Shown: piece after piece, positions 52,433-61,780 of the stretch
Layout of the letters: every line of letters begins with the position of its first letter
Position numbering within the stretch: position 1 is the stretch's first letter
From: Thalassovita sp.
Lineage (GTDB): Bacteria; Pseudomonadota; Alphaproteobacteria; Rhodobacterales; Rhodobacteraceae
Assembly (NCBI RefSeq): GCF_963691685.1
Contig: NZ_OY829290.1
Coordinates: 3,162,001-3,226,000, forward strand
Length of the DNA: 64,000 nt
Direction: 5' to 3'
Made by a program: the position numbers and the translations under genes
The notes under the pieces: generated by a model
Databases searched by the model: none
What the model was told of the DNA's origin: nothing
Seen by the model: the letters and a program-made list of their open reading frames with translations, nothing else

Positions 52433-53058
52433 ATGGCCGCGGCGCGATTGTTGACCGACAGCTCGCGGTAGATGGTTTTCACATGGGTTTTCACAGTGTT
52501 TTCGCTGATCGCCAACTCGCCAGCGATCACCTTGTTGGTCAGCCCCTGCGCCATCAGGGCAAGGATGCGCTGCTGCTGCTCGCCCAGTTTGGGCCGCAGA
52601 ACGGTATCGGTGCCATCGTCATGAAACACGCTGCGCCGGGTGCCCTGCCGCATGCTGCGCGCTGGTAAGGGGGATGCTTCGGATGCCGCCGCGACCGCGT
52701 CAAACAGCACCTCCTGTTCGCAGGATTTATGCACAAAGCAAAAGGCGCCAACCAGATCGGCATTGCTGCGGGTGATCGCATCCTCAGAGGCAGAGAGCAC
52801 AATCACCGGCACCCCAATGTCACGCGCCCGCAAAGCTGCAATCAGGGCAATGCCGTTGATCTGCTTCATCGCCAGATCGGTGATCACAATGTCAAAGGTC
52901 TGCCCCTGATCCACCGCGGTCAGAAAGGCGGTCCCGGTGGTGAACAGCGCCACCTCAACGTCCAAGGGACCTTGCGCAAACAGGTAGCCCAACCCTTGTA
53001 AAAACAGGGCATGATCATCCACAATCGCCAGTCGCTTCGGCTGCTCAGCCTGCGCCAT
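52402..53058 (-). CDS. NarL/LuxR-type response regulator
   Basis: A 218-residue two-component regulator. The receiver starts LAIVDDHALFLQGL, with the phosphoacceptor in DIVITDLAM and the Lys in FVHKSCEQ. The C-terminal LuxR helix-turn-helix reads LTNKVIAGELAISENTVKTHVKTIYRELSVNNR. ATG 53058 gives the normal start of the receiver. It converges with the kinase gene, overlapping 31 bp, and is divergent from the caspase-like gene 207 bp away, so that gene is a candidate target. Confidence 0.92.
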   Translation of the reverse strand: MAQAEQPKRLAIVDDHALFLQGLGYLFAQGPLDVEVALFTTGTAFLTAVDQGQTFDIVITDLAMKQINGIALIAALRARDIGVPVIVLSASEDAITRSNADLVGAFCFVHKSCEQEVLFDAVAAASEASPLPARSMRQGTRRSVFHDDGTDTVLRPKLGEQQQRILALMAQGLTNKVIAGELAISENTVKTHVKTIYRELSVNNRAAAIQRARELALF

Positions 53059-53264
53059 TCCGTCCGTTCCCCACTTTGGACGCCCGGGTCTGCCAGTTCT
53101 GCAAGACCCTGCTGTCTTTAGAAAAATCACAAATCTCTGCTGAAATCCAATAAAGATTATGTTGGCTCCAAGCCAGATGGCGGCGGATCCCGGCGTAGCA
53201 GGCAAAATCGTTTGTCTTGTAAGCGTCCTCAACTTAAGCTCCGATTGATTTCAGGAGCTTGGAC

Positions 53265-54875
53265 ATGCCGTTTGCGCTCATTTTTAAAATTCTTTGCCTA
53301 TTTTCCTGTGCGGCGCTGATCAGCGGCGCGGCTTATGCCAATCCCGCTTCGGAAAAGTGGACCGATATCTCGACGCGGTTCGACCCGGCTTTGGGCACCA
53401 AGGCCTGCGACCCCGAAGGCAGCCTGTGCCTTGAACTGCAATGCGCCGGCAGCGGGCTGGAGCTTTTGCTGACCAGCAATAGCGGCAAGCTGCATGGCGT
53501 TGGCGGCACGGCCGTCCTTTCGGTTGATCAACGGCCGATGCATCAGTTTTCCTGGCAAGACAGGGAGGGATCCACTTGGGAGTTGGCGTCTGATCCCAGC
53601 CTGCTGATTGACCTCACACGCCACCAGCACATCCTGCAGACTTTGCAATATGGTCAGGGTGCCACGGTCCAAACCCGCGAAGCCCTGCATGTCATTACTC
53701 TCAATGGCGCCGCTGCTGAGCTGAGCCGGGTCAGCCAGGACTGTTCCGCGATTATGGCAAGCCAACTGCGGGGCATTGATACCTTCAACGGCCGCTATGA
53801 ACGCCTGTCGGATGAGGCCACCATGAACATCACCCCCGGCTCGGGCGAGGTGGATATCCGCACCTACAAAGACAGCGATCTGGTGGCCACAGATCTGCGG
53901 TCGGGACTGACAGATCCGTTTTTGCGCAACATGTCCGACGACCAATGTGAGCAGCTCTGCAAGTTAACCAAGGATTGCTGGGCCTATACCCACAATAAAA
54001 ACACCTGTATCCTGAAATCACAGGCGCAGCGGGTGATCTCCCACCGTGGGGCAACCTCCGCCACGATCACCGGCACCCTTTACCGCCTGCCGCCCCCGCC
54101 GACCCAAGGGCGCGGCACCATCATTGATCGCAACACCTTTTGGCGGCCAAGCGACACGCACGACACTTGGCTGCAAAGGCTACGCGGCGCCGCGGTTTCG
54201 CAAGGCGGCAACTGCCAGCAAGAAACCAACATCGTCAAACAAGCCATTTCCGGCATGACGTTTGACATTGCCGCCGACAATTCGGTCGTCGGCCAGCCCA
54301 TTCGCGTCCAGTACAAAAACATGACGCTCAGCCAACGCATTCCATCCTGGCTTATCCTGTCGTCAGAAACCCCCGCCCGATTCAGCGGCACAGGTTTTTT
54401 TGCCCTGACACCTGATGCCAAAAATCCCTTTGGTCTGTCGGCGGGCCTGGGTCGTGACCGCGCATTGGTCGCACTGGCCGCCCGTGGCGCAGGCACAGAT
54501 GGCCAGATTGACGTGGTGCCCCTGCGTGCAGGCCAAACCAAAGTGACCGCCCAGATCGGCGTTTACCTGCGGGCCTGCCAGAATGAGGTGGTGTTTGACC
54601 TGGGCAAGATTGAGGTGGAAACCGCAGCAGCGCAGCCGCGTATCGTTCTGAACACACCCGCCGGTCGCAGCACCTTTCGCCATCTGGTTCATATCCCCAA
54701 GTACAAACGCGCAGCTTTCGTAACACCCCGCCGTTTCCTGCTGGTTGATGAGGCCGATGGCACCGAAATCCTGCAGCAATCGGGCAATCAGTTTCACCTG
54801 TCCCCGACCCAACGCTTCATTGCGGTTCTGAACAATCAGGCATGGGAAATCTACGATGTGATTGACGGCGCCTAG
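53265..54875 (+). CDS. Exported caspase-like protein, N-terminal part up to an in-frame TAG
   Basis: The first 536 residues of a large exported protein. Signal peptide MPFALIFKILCLFSCAALISG, cleavage near AYA. Residues about 190-260 hold a PAN/apple-like cysteine segment, CEQLCKLTKDCWAY...CILK (first Cys 228). The end (FVTPRRFLLVDEAD, PTQRFIAVLNNQAWEIYDVIDGA) reads like beta-propeller blades. AGGAG sits seven bases before ATG 53265. TAG 54873-54875 breaks it, but the same frame continues with VARLRNGEVG, completing the blade, so it and the next feature are one gene. See the paired finding. Confidence 0.85.
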   Translation: MPFALIFKILCLFSCAALISGAAYANPASEKWTDISTRFDPALGTKACDPEGSLCLELQCAGSGLELLLTSNSGKLHGVGGTAVLSVDQRPMHQFSWQDREGSTWELASDPSLLIDLTRHQHILQTLQYGQGATVQTREALHVITLNGAAAELSRVSQDCSAIMASQLRGIDTFNGRYERLSDEATMNITPGSGEVDIRTYKDSDLVATDLRSGLTDPFLRNMSDDQCEQLCKLTKDCWAYTHNKNTCILKSQAQRVISHRGATSATITGTLYRLPPPPTQGRGTIIDRNTFWRPSDTHDTWLQRLRGAAVSQGGNCQQETNIVKQAISGMTFDIAADNSVVGQPIRVQYKNMTLSQRIPSWLILSSETPARFSGTGFFALTPDAKNPFGLSAGLGRDRALVALAARGAGTDGQIDVVPLRAGQTKVTAQIGVYLRACQNEVVFDLGKIEVETAAAQPRIVLNTPAGRSTFRHLVHIPKYKRAAFVTPRRFLLVDEADGTEILQQSGNQFHLSPTQRFIAVLNNQAWEIYDVIDGA

Positions 54876-54914
54876 GTCGCCCGGCTGCGCAATGGCGAAG
54901 TTGGCCGTTCTGAG

Positions 54915-57419
54915 GTGCTATGGGCGCATGGTGACAGTTTTGCCGTCACAACAATGGCGCCCTGGGGTGAGGTGAACATCGCCTCAACCCTATGGGATGG
55001 TTTCAAAATTGAACGTCAGGTCACTGGCCCCAGCTGTTGCCCAGCGCAGCCGCGCGTCACCCGGATTGGGATTGATCTGGAAAACGCAATCTCCTCGATC
55101 TGGGGCAAGTTTGGCTTTCATGTCGGCGCGCTGCAGAACAGCAGCTTTGCCGTGTCAGAAAACGACGGCAGCGCCTATGCCTCGTCTCAGTCCGGCCATA
55201 TGGCAACGCACCAGATGGCCTATAACGCCATCGGCCCTGTAGCGCCTGTGTCCTTCGACAGTTCTTTTCAGGTGGCGGGTGGCTTAACCGCCTCAACCCA
55301 AAGCAAGGATGGCTATCGGGGCACCGAACGTGATCGCGGACCCTTTGACCCGATCAAAGCCATGTCAGATCGGCTGGCCCGCGTCGGCCTGCGGCTGGAC
55401 CCGATCACACCACCGGCGGCCCCCTCAGTACCTGATTTTGAAAAGCACCTGCCACGAATTGGCTTGCATCTGGCGCAGATGGTCGACGGCATCCCGGCCT
55501 ATGAACGGATCAAACCGGCCAGCTTGGACCAGTTGCAGGGGCAAGTCAGACGGGTTTTGGAAACCCGTGAAGAGGATGACAGCGTCAGCCGCTACACCGA
55601 CCTGCTCAGGTTGGAAGCATGGGCCAAAGGCTGGCCGCTCACCTGGCGCGATCCCGAGGGCGAAGATGGTGAACGCGAATGCTACCACCTGCAGTTTGGC
55701 GGCGAATGGACATCTGGTTCGTCTGATGATCCCGGCCCTTTGCATCTGCCACGCCGAAATCTGTTCAGCCTGACACGCATTCCCATGCCAGACGCACCGA
55801 TTTGGCTGGCCTGGCATTCTTGCGAGGCTGGGGGGACCTTTGGCAGTTTGCGCGGGAATTCCATGCTTGTCATCTACGACCTGTCAAAACCCGCCCCGCG
55901 AAAATTCGAAGATGTGGTCGCAGATGCCAACGGTTTCATGGTCAACAACAGGATCCAGAAGCATTTTGAATTCCCAAGCCGCTACAAGGCCAATGAGAAC
56001 GTGGTGCTCAGCCACGGGCCCGGTGCGGGGGCTTTGGCGATTTATGACCGTAAAACCCGTCGCTTCAGCCATATTGCAACAGCGTTGGAGAACGGCGATA
56101 TCCTCTATGAAGCTTATGTCACAGCTGACCACCGTCACGTCATTCAGGGCAATGTAGACGGATCCTTTTACGTCTACCGGATTTCCAATGGCACCCAGAT
56201 CCTCAGCGGGCGGGTTATTGAAGACGAGGTGGTGGTCTGGAACAGCAGCTTCGAATTTGATGCCTCAGCAGAGGCAGAAGCGCTGATCGACCTGACCTTC
56301 CCGGGTCAGTCAGGGCAATTCAGTCTGGACCGGTTTGGCAGCAAACTGCGCGTTGACGGGCTGGCGCGAAAAACCATGACGCTGCAGCACCTGCCGCAAC
56401 CTCAGTCGCTGACGGTGCCGCCCTCCCTCAAAGGTGACATCGCGCTGGTGAATGACCGTGAAATCTCGCTGGACCTCAGGTTTGACGCTGCTCAGGTGAC
56501 GCAGGTATCGATCTTTCAGGATGGCAGCCTGACCGCTCAGGTCCCTGCGGCAGAAGCGGCGGCGAAACTCACCATGCCGCGCAGCCCTGATGCGCGCTGG
56601 GTCACGGCCATTGCGGAAGACAAAAACGGGTTTGCCAGCTTGCCGGTTTCGGTTGACCTGGGGGATCCCAAAACCGCACAGGGCGCGCGGACCCATGCGG
56701 TGATCCTTGGGGTCAACACCTATCAGGATGACGCGCTGCCCTCGCTCAACTTCGCACTGCGTGATGCCGGCAAGTTTGCGCAGGCCCTGTCGGAACAAAA
56801 TCAGGGGTCAGACGACCAGATCAACATGACATTGCTGAAGGACCGTCGGGCCAGCACGGAGAAGCTGCGCACGGCGATCACAGAGACCTTGGCGCAGGCG
56901 CGGGAAGGCGACCATGTGCTGTTTTACTTTGCCGGTCATGGGCTCAGGGATGCCAACGGGCGGTTTTATCTGGCGCTGTCCTCAACGGATCCGGCGAACC
57001 TGTCTGAAACCGCGGTGCCCTTTGCCGACCTGATCGAGATGTTCAAGGACAGCCCCGCCCGCATGACCGTTATTCTGGATGCCTGCCATTCCGGCAGCGC
57101 CGGGACAGGATTTTTTGCCAGCACCGATGCGGTCACCACCGATCTGGCGGATCTGGGCAGCAATGTTACGATGTTGGCGGCCTCCAAAGGGCGCGAGGTT
57201 TCAATCGAAAGCGCAGAAACTGACGGCGGGCTCTTTACCGATGCCCTTGTCGCGGTATTGTCGACGCAGCGGACGGAATTTGACCGCAATTTGAACGGGC
57301 GCATTGAAGCAAGCGAATTGTACCTTGGCGTCAAATCCAAAGTGGTTGCGCAGAGCGAAGGCAAGCAAACACCTTGGTTGATGAAGGTGAGATTGGTGGG
57401 GGATTATGTGGTTTTCTAA
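54915..57419 (+). CDS. Caspase-like (C14) protein, C-terminal part after the TAG
   Basis: Same frame as the preceding part; GTG 54915 is only a possible restart. The first 500 residues continue the propeller-like region. The C-terminal 240 residues are a peptidase C14 (metacaspase-like) domain: THAVILGVNTYQ, SLNFALRDAGKFAQAL, catalytic His in YFAGHG (codon 56937) and Cys in ILDACHSG (codon 57084). Near the end FDRNLNGRIEASEL is a good EF-hand calcium loop (D-x-N-x-NG-x-I-x-x-x-E). Such caspases usually cut after Arg or Lys and are calcium-driven. The gene end overlaps the four-cysteine gene by 14 bp. Confidence 0.88.
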   Translation: MLWAHGDSFAVTTMAPWGEVNIASTLWDGFKIERQVTGPSCCPAQPRVTRIGIDLENAISSIWGKFGFHVGALQNSSFAVSENDGSAYASSQSGHMATHQMAYNAIGPVAPVSFDSSFQVAGGLTASTQSKDGYRGTERDRGPFDPIKAMSDRLARVGLRLDPITPPAAPSVPDFEKHLPRIGLHLAQMVDGIPAYERIKPASLDQLQGQVRRVLETREEDDSVSRYTDLLRLEAWAKGWPLTWRDPEGEDGERECYHLQFGGEWTSGSSDDPGPLHLPRRNLFSLTRIPMPDAPIWLAWHSCEAGGTFGSLRGNSMLVIYDLSKPAPRKFEDVVADANGFMVNNRIQKHFEFPSRYKANENVVLSHGPGAGALAIYDRKTRRFSHIATALENGDILYEAYVTADHRHVIQGNVDGSFYVYRISNGTQILSGRVIEDEVVVWNSSFEFDASAEAEALIDLTFPGQSGQFSLDRFGSKLRVDGLARKTMTLQHLPQPQSLTVPPSLKGDIALVNDREISLDLRFDAAQVTQVSIFQDGSLTAQVPAAEAAAKLTMPRSPDARWVTAIAEDKNGFASLPVSVDLGDPKTAQGARTHAVILGVNTYQDDALPSLNFALRDAGKFAQALSEQNQGSDDQINMTLLKDRRASTEKLRTAITETLAQAREGDHVLFYFAGHGLRDANGRFYLALSSTDPANLSETAVPFADLIEMFKDSPARMTVILDACHSGSAGTGFFASTDAVTTDLADLGSNVTMLAASKGREVSIESAETDGGLFTDALVAVLSTQRTEFDRNLNGRIEASELYLGVKSKVVAQSEGKQTPWLMKVRLVGDYVVF

Positions 57420-57825
57420 ATCTGCGAAACTTGGGGCCATATCCGTGATTATCGCGGCAGTGATGCCGCTGCCTGCCTTGGCCAGCTGTTTCATCTGCGA
57501 TGAAGTTGTTGAACTTGATGCCACCTCGGCGGCCTGTTTTACCACCGAGGCCGAGGCTTACCTGACCGCGGCAAAGTCATCCGAGCGCAAGATCGCTGAG
57601 GTGGACCTGAGCCAATGTGCTGGGGGTAGTGTTGACGCCACCCGGGGCTTGGACAGTTTTACGAAGCTGCCGTCCCCCGACGGTGCTGCGCCCGTCGCCT
57701 CGCAGGCTCGCATGGTCTATATGCTCGACCAGCAAAGCATCACCTGCCTGTCACGCATCCTGTCCGAGGCCGCGCCGGAGTTTAACCCAACAGCCGTCAT
57801 CGATCTGGTGGAAGACTGTGACTGA
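57406..57825 (+). CDS. Small secreted four-cysteine protein (copy 2)
   Basis: A 139-residue exported protein. Signal peptide MWFSKSAKLGAISVIIAAV..., cleavage near LPALA. It has six cysteines: C28 and C31 (CFIC) plus C44, C71, C114 and C138, the last four corresponding to those of the protein at 34978-35349, with CLS shared at the third. The start lies inside the caspase gene and the next gene begins eight bases before this one ends, so all three are translated in concert. Function unknown; periplasmic partner of the caspase is inference. Confidence 0.8.
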   Translation: MWFSKSAKLGAISVIIAAVMPLPALASCFICDEVVELDATSAACFTTEAEAYLTAAKSSERKIAEVDLSQCAGGSVDATRGLDSFTKLPSPDGAAPVASQARMVYMLDQQSITCLSRILSEAAPEFNPTAVIDLVEDCD

Positions 57826-58444
57826 ACAATCGCCCCCCACCCAAACACATGAGGCCGTCAAAGAGCGCCCCGCTGACGAACGCCCGGCCCCCATGCCCGC
57901 ACCATCATCGGACACTCCCCATCGGTTTCTGGGGCTGGATGCCTGGCGCTGGGGGGCGCTGAGCAGCTTCGTGTCTGTATTGGGTATCTTCGGGGTGCTG
58001 TTCGGGATCTATCAATACACGATGCAGCTGGAGGCGCAGCGCGCCGATCGCACGCTGGAGATGATCGAACAATGGCGCGACGATGGCTACCGGGCCAGTT
58101 TCGTCGCGCTGAGCGATGAGGTGGCGACACTTCTGGCCAGCGTGCCCGCGGCTGATCTGGCCGCCGCCAAGGCCACCCCCCGCGCGGCCGCCAACCTGCG
58201 GAGCAAGGTTCTGCGCAGGGTTCTTGGCAAAGCGGAAAATCAACAGCGCCTGGATACGGTGGTCTTCTACTTCAACAAGCTTGGCCTTTGTGTTGAGGCA
58301 CGGCTGTGTTCGACCAAAACCACTGAGATCTTTTTTGGCTCAACGGTGGCAGGCTTCGTTGATGTGTTCGGGCCCGAAATAGCCGCGCGCAGGACTGCCG
58401 AGCCAGATTACGCCAGCGGGTTCCAGTTTCTTCCGGGGCAGTAG
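57818..58444 (+). CDS. Single-span membrane protein of the four-cysteine module (copy 2)
   Basis: A 208-residue protein starting at GTG 57818 (VTEQSPPTQT). A Pro-rich cytoplasmic stretch of about 35 residues precedes one membrane helix (about 46-67, ALSSFVSVLGIFGVLFGIY). Then a helical part contains VLGKAENQQRLDTVVFYFNKLG and CVEARLC (C158, C164). The protein at 34460-34978 has the same order of features, including CVxAxxC and a GxxF ending. It is the last gene of the caspase operon. Function unknown. Confidence 0.82.
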   Translation: MTEQSPPTQTHEAVKERPADERPAPMPAPSSDTPHRFLGLDAWRWGALSSFVSVLGIFGVLFGIYQYTMQLEAQRADRTLEMIEQWRDDGYRASFVALSDEVATLLASVPAADLAAAKATPRAAANLRSKVLRRVLGKAENQQRLDTVVFYFNKLGLCVEARLCSTKTTEIFFGSTVAGFVDVFGPEIAARRTAEPDYASGFQFLPGQ

Positions 58445-58482
58445 GCTGCTTGGCGCCAGCATTGCACAGGCTAACGTTTCGA

Positions 58483-59352
58483 TCAGGCCTGCGTCATCAG
58501 CCATGCTGCAAACAGTTCAGCGGCTTCGTTCTGGCGGGCAGGCTCACGCAGGACGATGAAGAAACTGCGGGCCAGTGGCAGGCGCGCGGCATATGGCGAC
58601 GCCAGCGCCGATGTGCCCCTGTAGCGCTGCAGAAACTCCTGTGAGATGATCGCGGCCCCTGCACCACCGGTGACCCATTGCAGCGCGATCAGCGAGGAAT
58701 CCACCTTTGCCAGGCAGGCCGGTAGATCCCCGGGCGCCCCCAACAGCGCTGCCAACTGGGGCCAGTCACTTTCCGAACCGATGATCTGCACCGCCTGTTC
58801 GGCCAACCTCTCAAAATCGGGCGCTGTCTGCGCAGCCAATGAGGGGTGGCACACCAGTTCGGCCTGACGGTGGCCAAGGTGGCGAATATCGGCGTCAGGC
58901 CAATCGCCATGGCCAAAACGGATTTCGACATCGATATCCTCACCCTCGCTCGGGTCTGTCCACACCGCCGTTGTCACCTCCAGATCAATATCAGGGTGCT
59001 GCTGCCGGAAGGTGGGCAAAGCCGGGGCCAGCACCAATGCGGCAAAGCTGATAGAGGCATGGACCCGCAGCCGCCGTCGCGCCCCTTTGGCAAACAGGCT
59101 GCCCGTGGCCTGCTGCATCTCGGCAAAGGCCCGGGCAATTGGCTGGGCATAGGCATGGCCCATATCGGTCAGCGCCACGCCACGCGGCAAGCGGGTAAAC
59201 AGCTGAACACCCAAGTGCTGCTCCAGCAGTTTGATCTGCTGACTGATCGCGGCGGGGGTCAAGTGCAGCTCCTCCGCGGCGGCAGAAAAGCTGGAGCTGC
59301 GTGCCGCCGCCTCAAAGGCGCGCAGCCAGGTCACATGCGGCAGGTGCGCCAT
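58483..59352 (-). CDS. LysR-family regulator, GcvA-like
   Basis: A 289-residue regulator. The DNA-binding domain is LRAFEAAARSSSFSAAAEELHLTPAAISQQIKLLEQHLG; the effector domain has VEIRFGHGDWP. It is divergent from the sugar-acid dehydratase gene, with 122 bp between starts, and is its likely regulator. The 3' end converges on the caspase operon, 38 bp away. Confidence 0.92.
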   Translation of the reverse strand: MAHLPHVTWLRAFEAAARSSSFSAAAEELHLTPAAISQQIKLLEQHLGVQLFTRLPRGVALTDMGHAYAQPIARAFAEMQQATGSLFAKGARRRLRVHASISFAALVLAPALPTFRQQHPDIDLEVTTAVWTDPSEGEDIDVEIRFGHGDWPDADIRHLGHRQAELVCHPSLAAQTAPDFERLAEQAVQIIGSESDWPQLAALLGAPGDLPACLAKVDSSLIALQWVTGGAGAAIISQEFLQRYRGTSALASPYAARLPLARSFFIVLREPARQNEAAELFAAWLMTQA

Positions 59353-59474
59353 CGCGATCCTCCTTTGGGCGATCCTATCCTCCGTTAAATATTATGCGGG
59401 CTCAGCGGGCAAAACCATTGTTTGTTTTAATGCAGCCGCAGAGTGTTAGTGAGGCATCCCAGATCGGAGCGCCC

Positions 59475-60722
59475 ATGCAGCTGGATAAGATTGAGACCTT
59501 TGTGGTTGCCAACCCGCCCCCCCGCCACGGCGGGCGCTATTTCATATTCCTGCGCCTCACCACCACCTGCGGCATCACCGGCGTGGGCGAGATCTACAAT
59601 GCGACCTTCGGGCCTGATCTTTGCGCGGCAATGGCGTTGGATATGTTCAACCGCCACTTCGCGGGCAGCGACCCACATCAGATCGAACGGCTGTGGCGGC
59701 ACAGCTATGGGGCGGGGTTTACCCAGCGCCCGGACGTGACGGTGATGGGGGTTCTGAGCGGGCTCGAGATGGCCTGTTGGGATATCATCGGCAAAGCCGC
59801 AGATCGCCCGGTTTATGACCTGTTGGGCGGCAAGGTGCACGACAGGCTGCGCAGCTACACTTACCTCTACCCGGCCGAATGGGATGTCTACCCCGATCCA
59901 GAAAAGCCTAATGTTTACAACGATCCATCCCTTGCCGCCGAGGTGGCGCTGGTGATGGTCGACAAAGGGTTTACCGCGGTGAAGTTTGACCCTGCGGGGC
60001 CTTACACGATCTATGACGGGCATCAGCCACGTCTGGAGGATCTGGACCGCAGCGAAGCCTTCTGCCGCGAAATCCGCGCCGCTGTAGGCGATCGGGCGGA
60101 TCTGCTGTTTGGCACTCATGGGCAGTTCACCGTCTCAGGCGCCAAACGGATGGCGCGACGTTTGGAACGTTATGATCCCCTGTGGTTTGAGGAACCGATC
60201 CCACCGGAAAACCCCACCGATATGGCGATGGTCGCGCAATCCACCGCCATCCCGATCGCCGCAGGGGAGCGGCTGTGCACCAAACATGAGTTTGCCCGGA
60301 TGCTGGAGGTGGGCGCGGCCTCCATCCTGCAGATGAACCTGGGCCGGGTTGGCGGCTTGCTGGAAGCCAAGAAAATCGCTGGCATGGCCGAAACCCGGCA
60401 GGCCCAGATCGCGCCGCATCTTTATTGCGGCCCGGTTGTGGCCGCCGCCAATATCCAGATCGCCACCTGCAGCCCAAACTTTCTGATCCTGGAAAGCATT
60501 GGCACCTTTGATGGTCCCTATATGTCGGTGCTGAACAGCGAAATCGACTGGCAGGACGGCTATGTCATCCCGCCCAGCGCGCCGGGTCTGGGGATTGAGC
60601 TGAACGATGACATGATTGCGGCCAATCCCTACACCGGGTCTGAGCTGCATCTGGGCATGTCTGACAGTCCGGTACAGCCCAATGCAGCTCCTTCACGCTC
60701 CCCTCAGGTGCCGCCCGGCTGA
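59475..60722 (+). CDS. Enolase-superfamily sugar-acid dehydratase (mandelate racemase/GalD-like)
   Basis: A 415-residue TIM-barrel enzyme of the mandelate racemase group that removes water from an aldonic acid. Metal-binding and catalytic text: AVKFDPAGPY, LLFGTHGQFT, DPLWFEEPIPPEN, PIAAGERL and IAPHLYCGP. ATG 59475 follows CGGAG. Divergent from a LysR gene; its end overlaps the opposite-strand dehydrogenase gene by 19 bp. Substrate unknown: galactonate-, rhamnonate- and fuconate-type acids are all used by relatives. It could supplement the sugar operon at 36.6-47.8 kb. Confidence 0.88.
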   Translation: MQLDKIETFVVANPPPRHGGRYFIFLRLTTTCGITGVGEIYNATFGPDLCAAMALDMFNRHFAGSDPHQIERLWRHSYGAGFTQRPDVTVMGVLSGLEMACWDIIGKAADRPVYDLLGGKVHDRLRSYTYLYPAEWDVYPDPEKPNVYNDPSLAAEVALVMVDKGFTAVKFDPAGPYTIYDGHQPRLEDLDRSEAFCREIRAAVGDRADLLFGTHGQFTVSGAKRMARRLERYDPLWFEEPIPPENPTDMAMVAQSTAIPIAAGERLCTKHEFARMLEVGAASILQMNLGRVGGLLEAKKIAGMAETRQAQIAPHLYCGPVVAAANIQIATCSPNFLILESIGTFDGPYMSVLNSEIDWQDGYVIPPSAPGLGIELNDDMIAANPYTGSELHLGMSDSPVQPNAAPSRSPQVPPG

Positions 60723-61666
60723 CGCCCCTGCGGCACCACCTCAAACCCCGGCGCTTCGGGTTCATCATCAACCATTTCTGCCGGAAACCCCGGCGCACGA
60801 ATATCCAGACCGGTCGCCTGTTCCAGACGTTTGATGATGTTGGGGGAGAGTTCCCGTTCCCCGAACCGGGCAATGCCATCTTCAAAAATCTGCACCATCA
60901 GCGGGCTGACCTCCAGCGGCACCCCGGCCTGATCTGCGATGGCCTGAAACAAGCCAACGTCCTTTTTGACAAGATCCATGGTGAAGGAGATATCCCGGCT
61001 GCCGTTCAGGATCACCTGACTTTCGGTGACATGGGAAAACGAATTGCCCGAGCTGATCTTGATCGCCTCATAGGTGGTGTTGAGGTCCATGCCCGCGGCG
61101 GCGGCAGTGGTCAGCGCCTCAGCATTGGCGACCAGATGCACAGTGGCCAGATAGTTGGTCACCACCTTCAGGACCGAGGCCGATCCCAACGGCCCGGTAT
61201 GCAGGATCCGCCGCCCCATGGTCGTCAGGATCGGCAGCACGCGTTCAAAGGTCGGGCGATCACAGCCGGCAAAAATCGCGATATTGCCGGTATCTGCACG
61301 ATGACAGCCGCCGGACACCGGGCAATCCACCGCCGCACCGCCTTTCGCCGTCACCTCCGCGCCCAAGCGTTTGACGGCTTCGGCATCGGTGGTGGACATC
61401 TCCAGCCAGATCTTACCCGGCGTGACCTCAGGCAGCATCTGACGCAGCACGGCTTCGCAGGCTTCCGGTGAGGGCAGGCAGGTGATCACCACATCAAGGT
61501 CGCGCATCATCTGACGTGGCCCGTCCCCCTGCCCGGCACCGCGGGCCACAAACCCTGCGACAAGGCTGGGGTTCAGATCATGCACCGTCAGATCAACCCC
61601 GTTGCGCAGCAGAGACCCCGCCAGTTTCCCCCCGACATTGCCCAGACCGATGAAGCCGATTTTCAT
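60704..61666 (-). CDS. Beta-hydroxyacid dehydrogenase (3-hydroxyisobutyrate dehydrogenase-like)
   Basis: A 320-residue NAD(P)-dependent dehydrogenase. Rossmann motif GFIGLGNVGG (4-13), then VITCLPSPEACE, substrate motif DCPVSGGCHRADTGNIAIFAGC and the catalytic Lys region SASVLKVVTNYLA. AAAGGGGAT precedes ATG 61666. Members reduce tartronate semialdehyde or oxidise 3-hydroxyisobutyrate. Tail-to-tail overlap with the dehydratase gene; the acidic tail after EMVDDEPEAP is unusual for the family. Confidence 0.9.
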   Translation of the reverse strand: MKIGFIGLGNVGGKLAGSLLRNGVDLTVHDLNPSLVAGFVARGAGQGDGPRQMMRDLDVVITCLPSPEACEAVLRQMLPEVTPGKIWLEMSTTDAEAVKRLGAEVTAKGGAAVDCPVSGGCHRADTGNIAIFAGCDRPTFERVLPILTTMGRRILHTGPLGSASVLKVVTNYLATVHLVANAEALTTAAAAGMDLNTTYEAIKISSGNSFSHVTESQVILNGSRDISFTMDLVKKDVGLFQAIADQAGVPLEVSPLMVQIFEDGIARFGERELSPNIIKRLEQATGLDIRAPGFPAEMVDDEPEAPGFEVVPQGRQPGGT

Positions 61667-61780
61667 GAGATCCCCTTTGTTTACACCGCGCGCCATAGGT
61701 TGCGCTGGCCCGGATGTTTTCAGAAACCGAGAGGGCGCAGAAACAACGGATATGGGGGCTCAGCCCTAAGGAGAGTTAAT

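Noticed and set aside
54915..57419. CRISPR-linked or CBASS-type caspase effector
   Set aside because: The protein is exported and no CRISPR, cyclase or reverse transcriptase gene is nearby, so immunity is not indicated.
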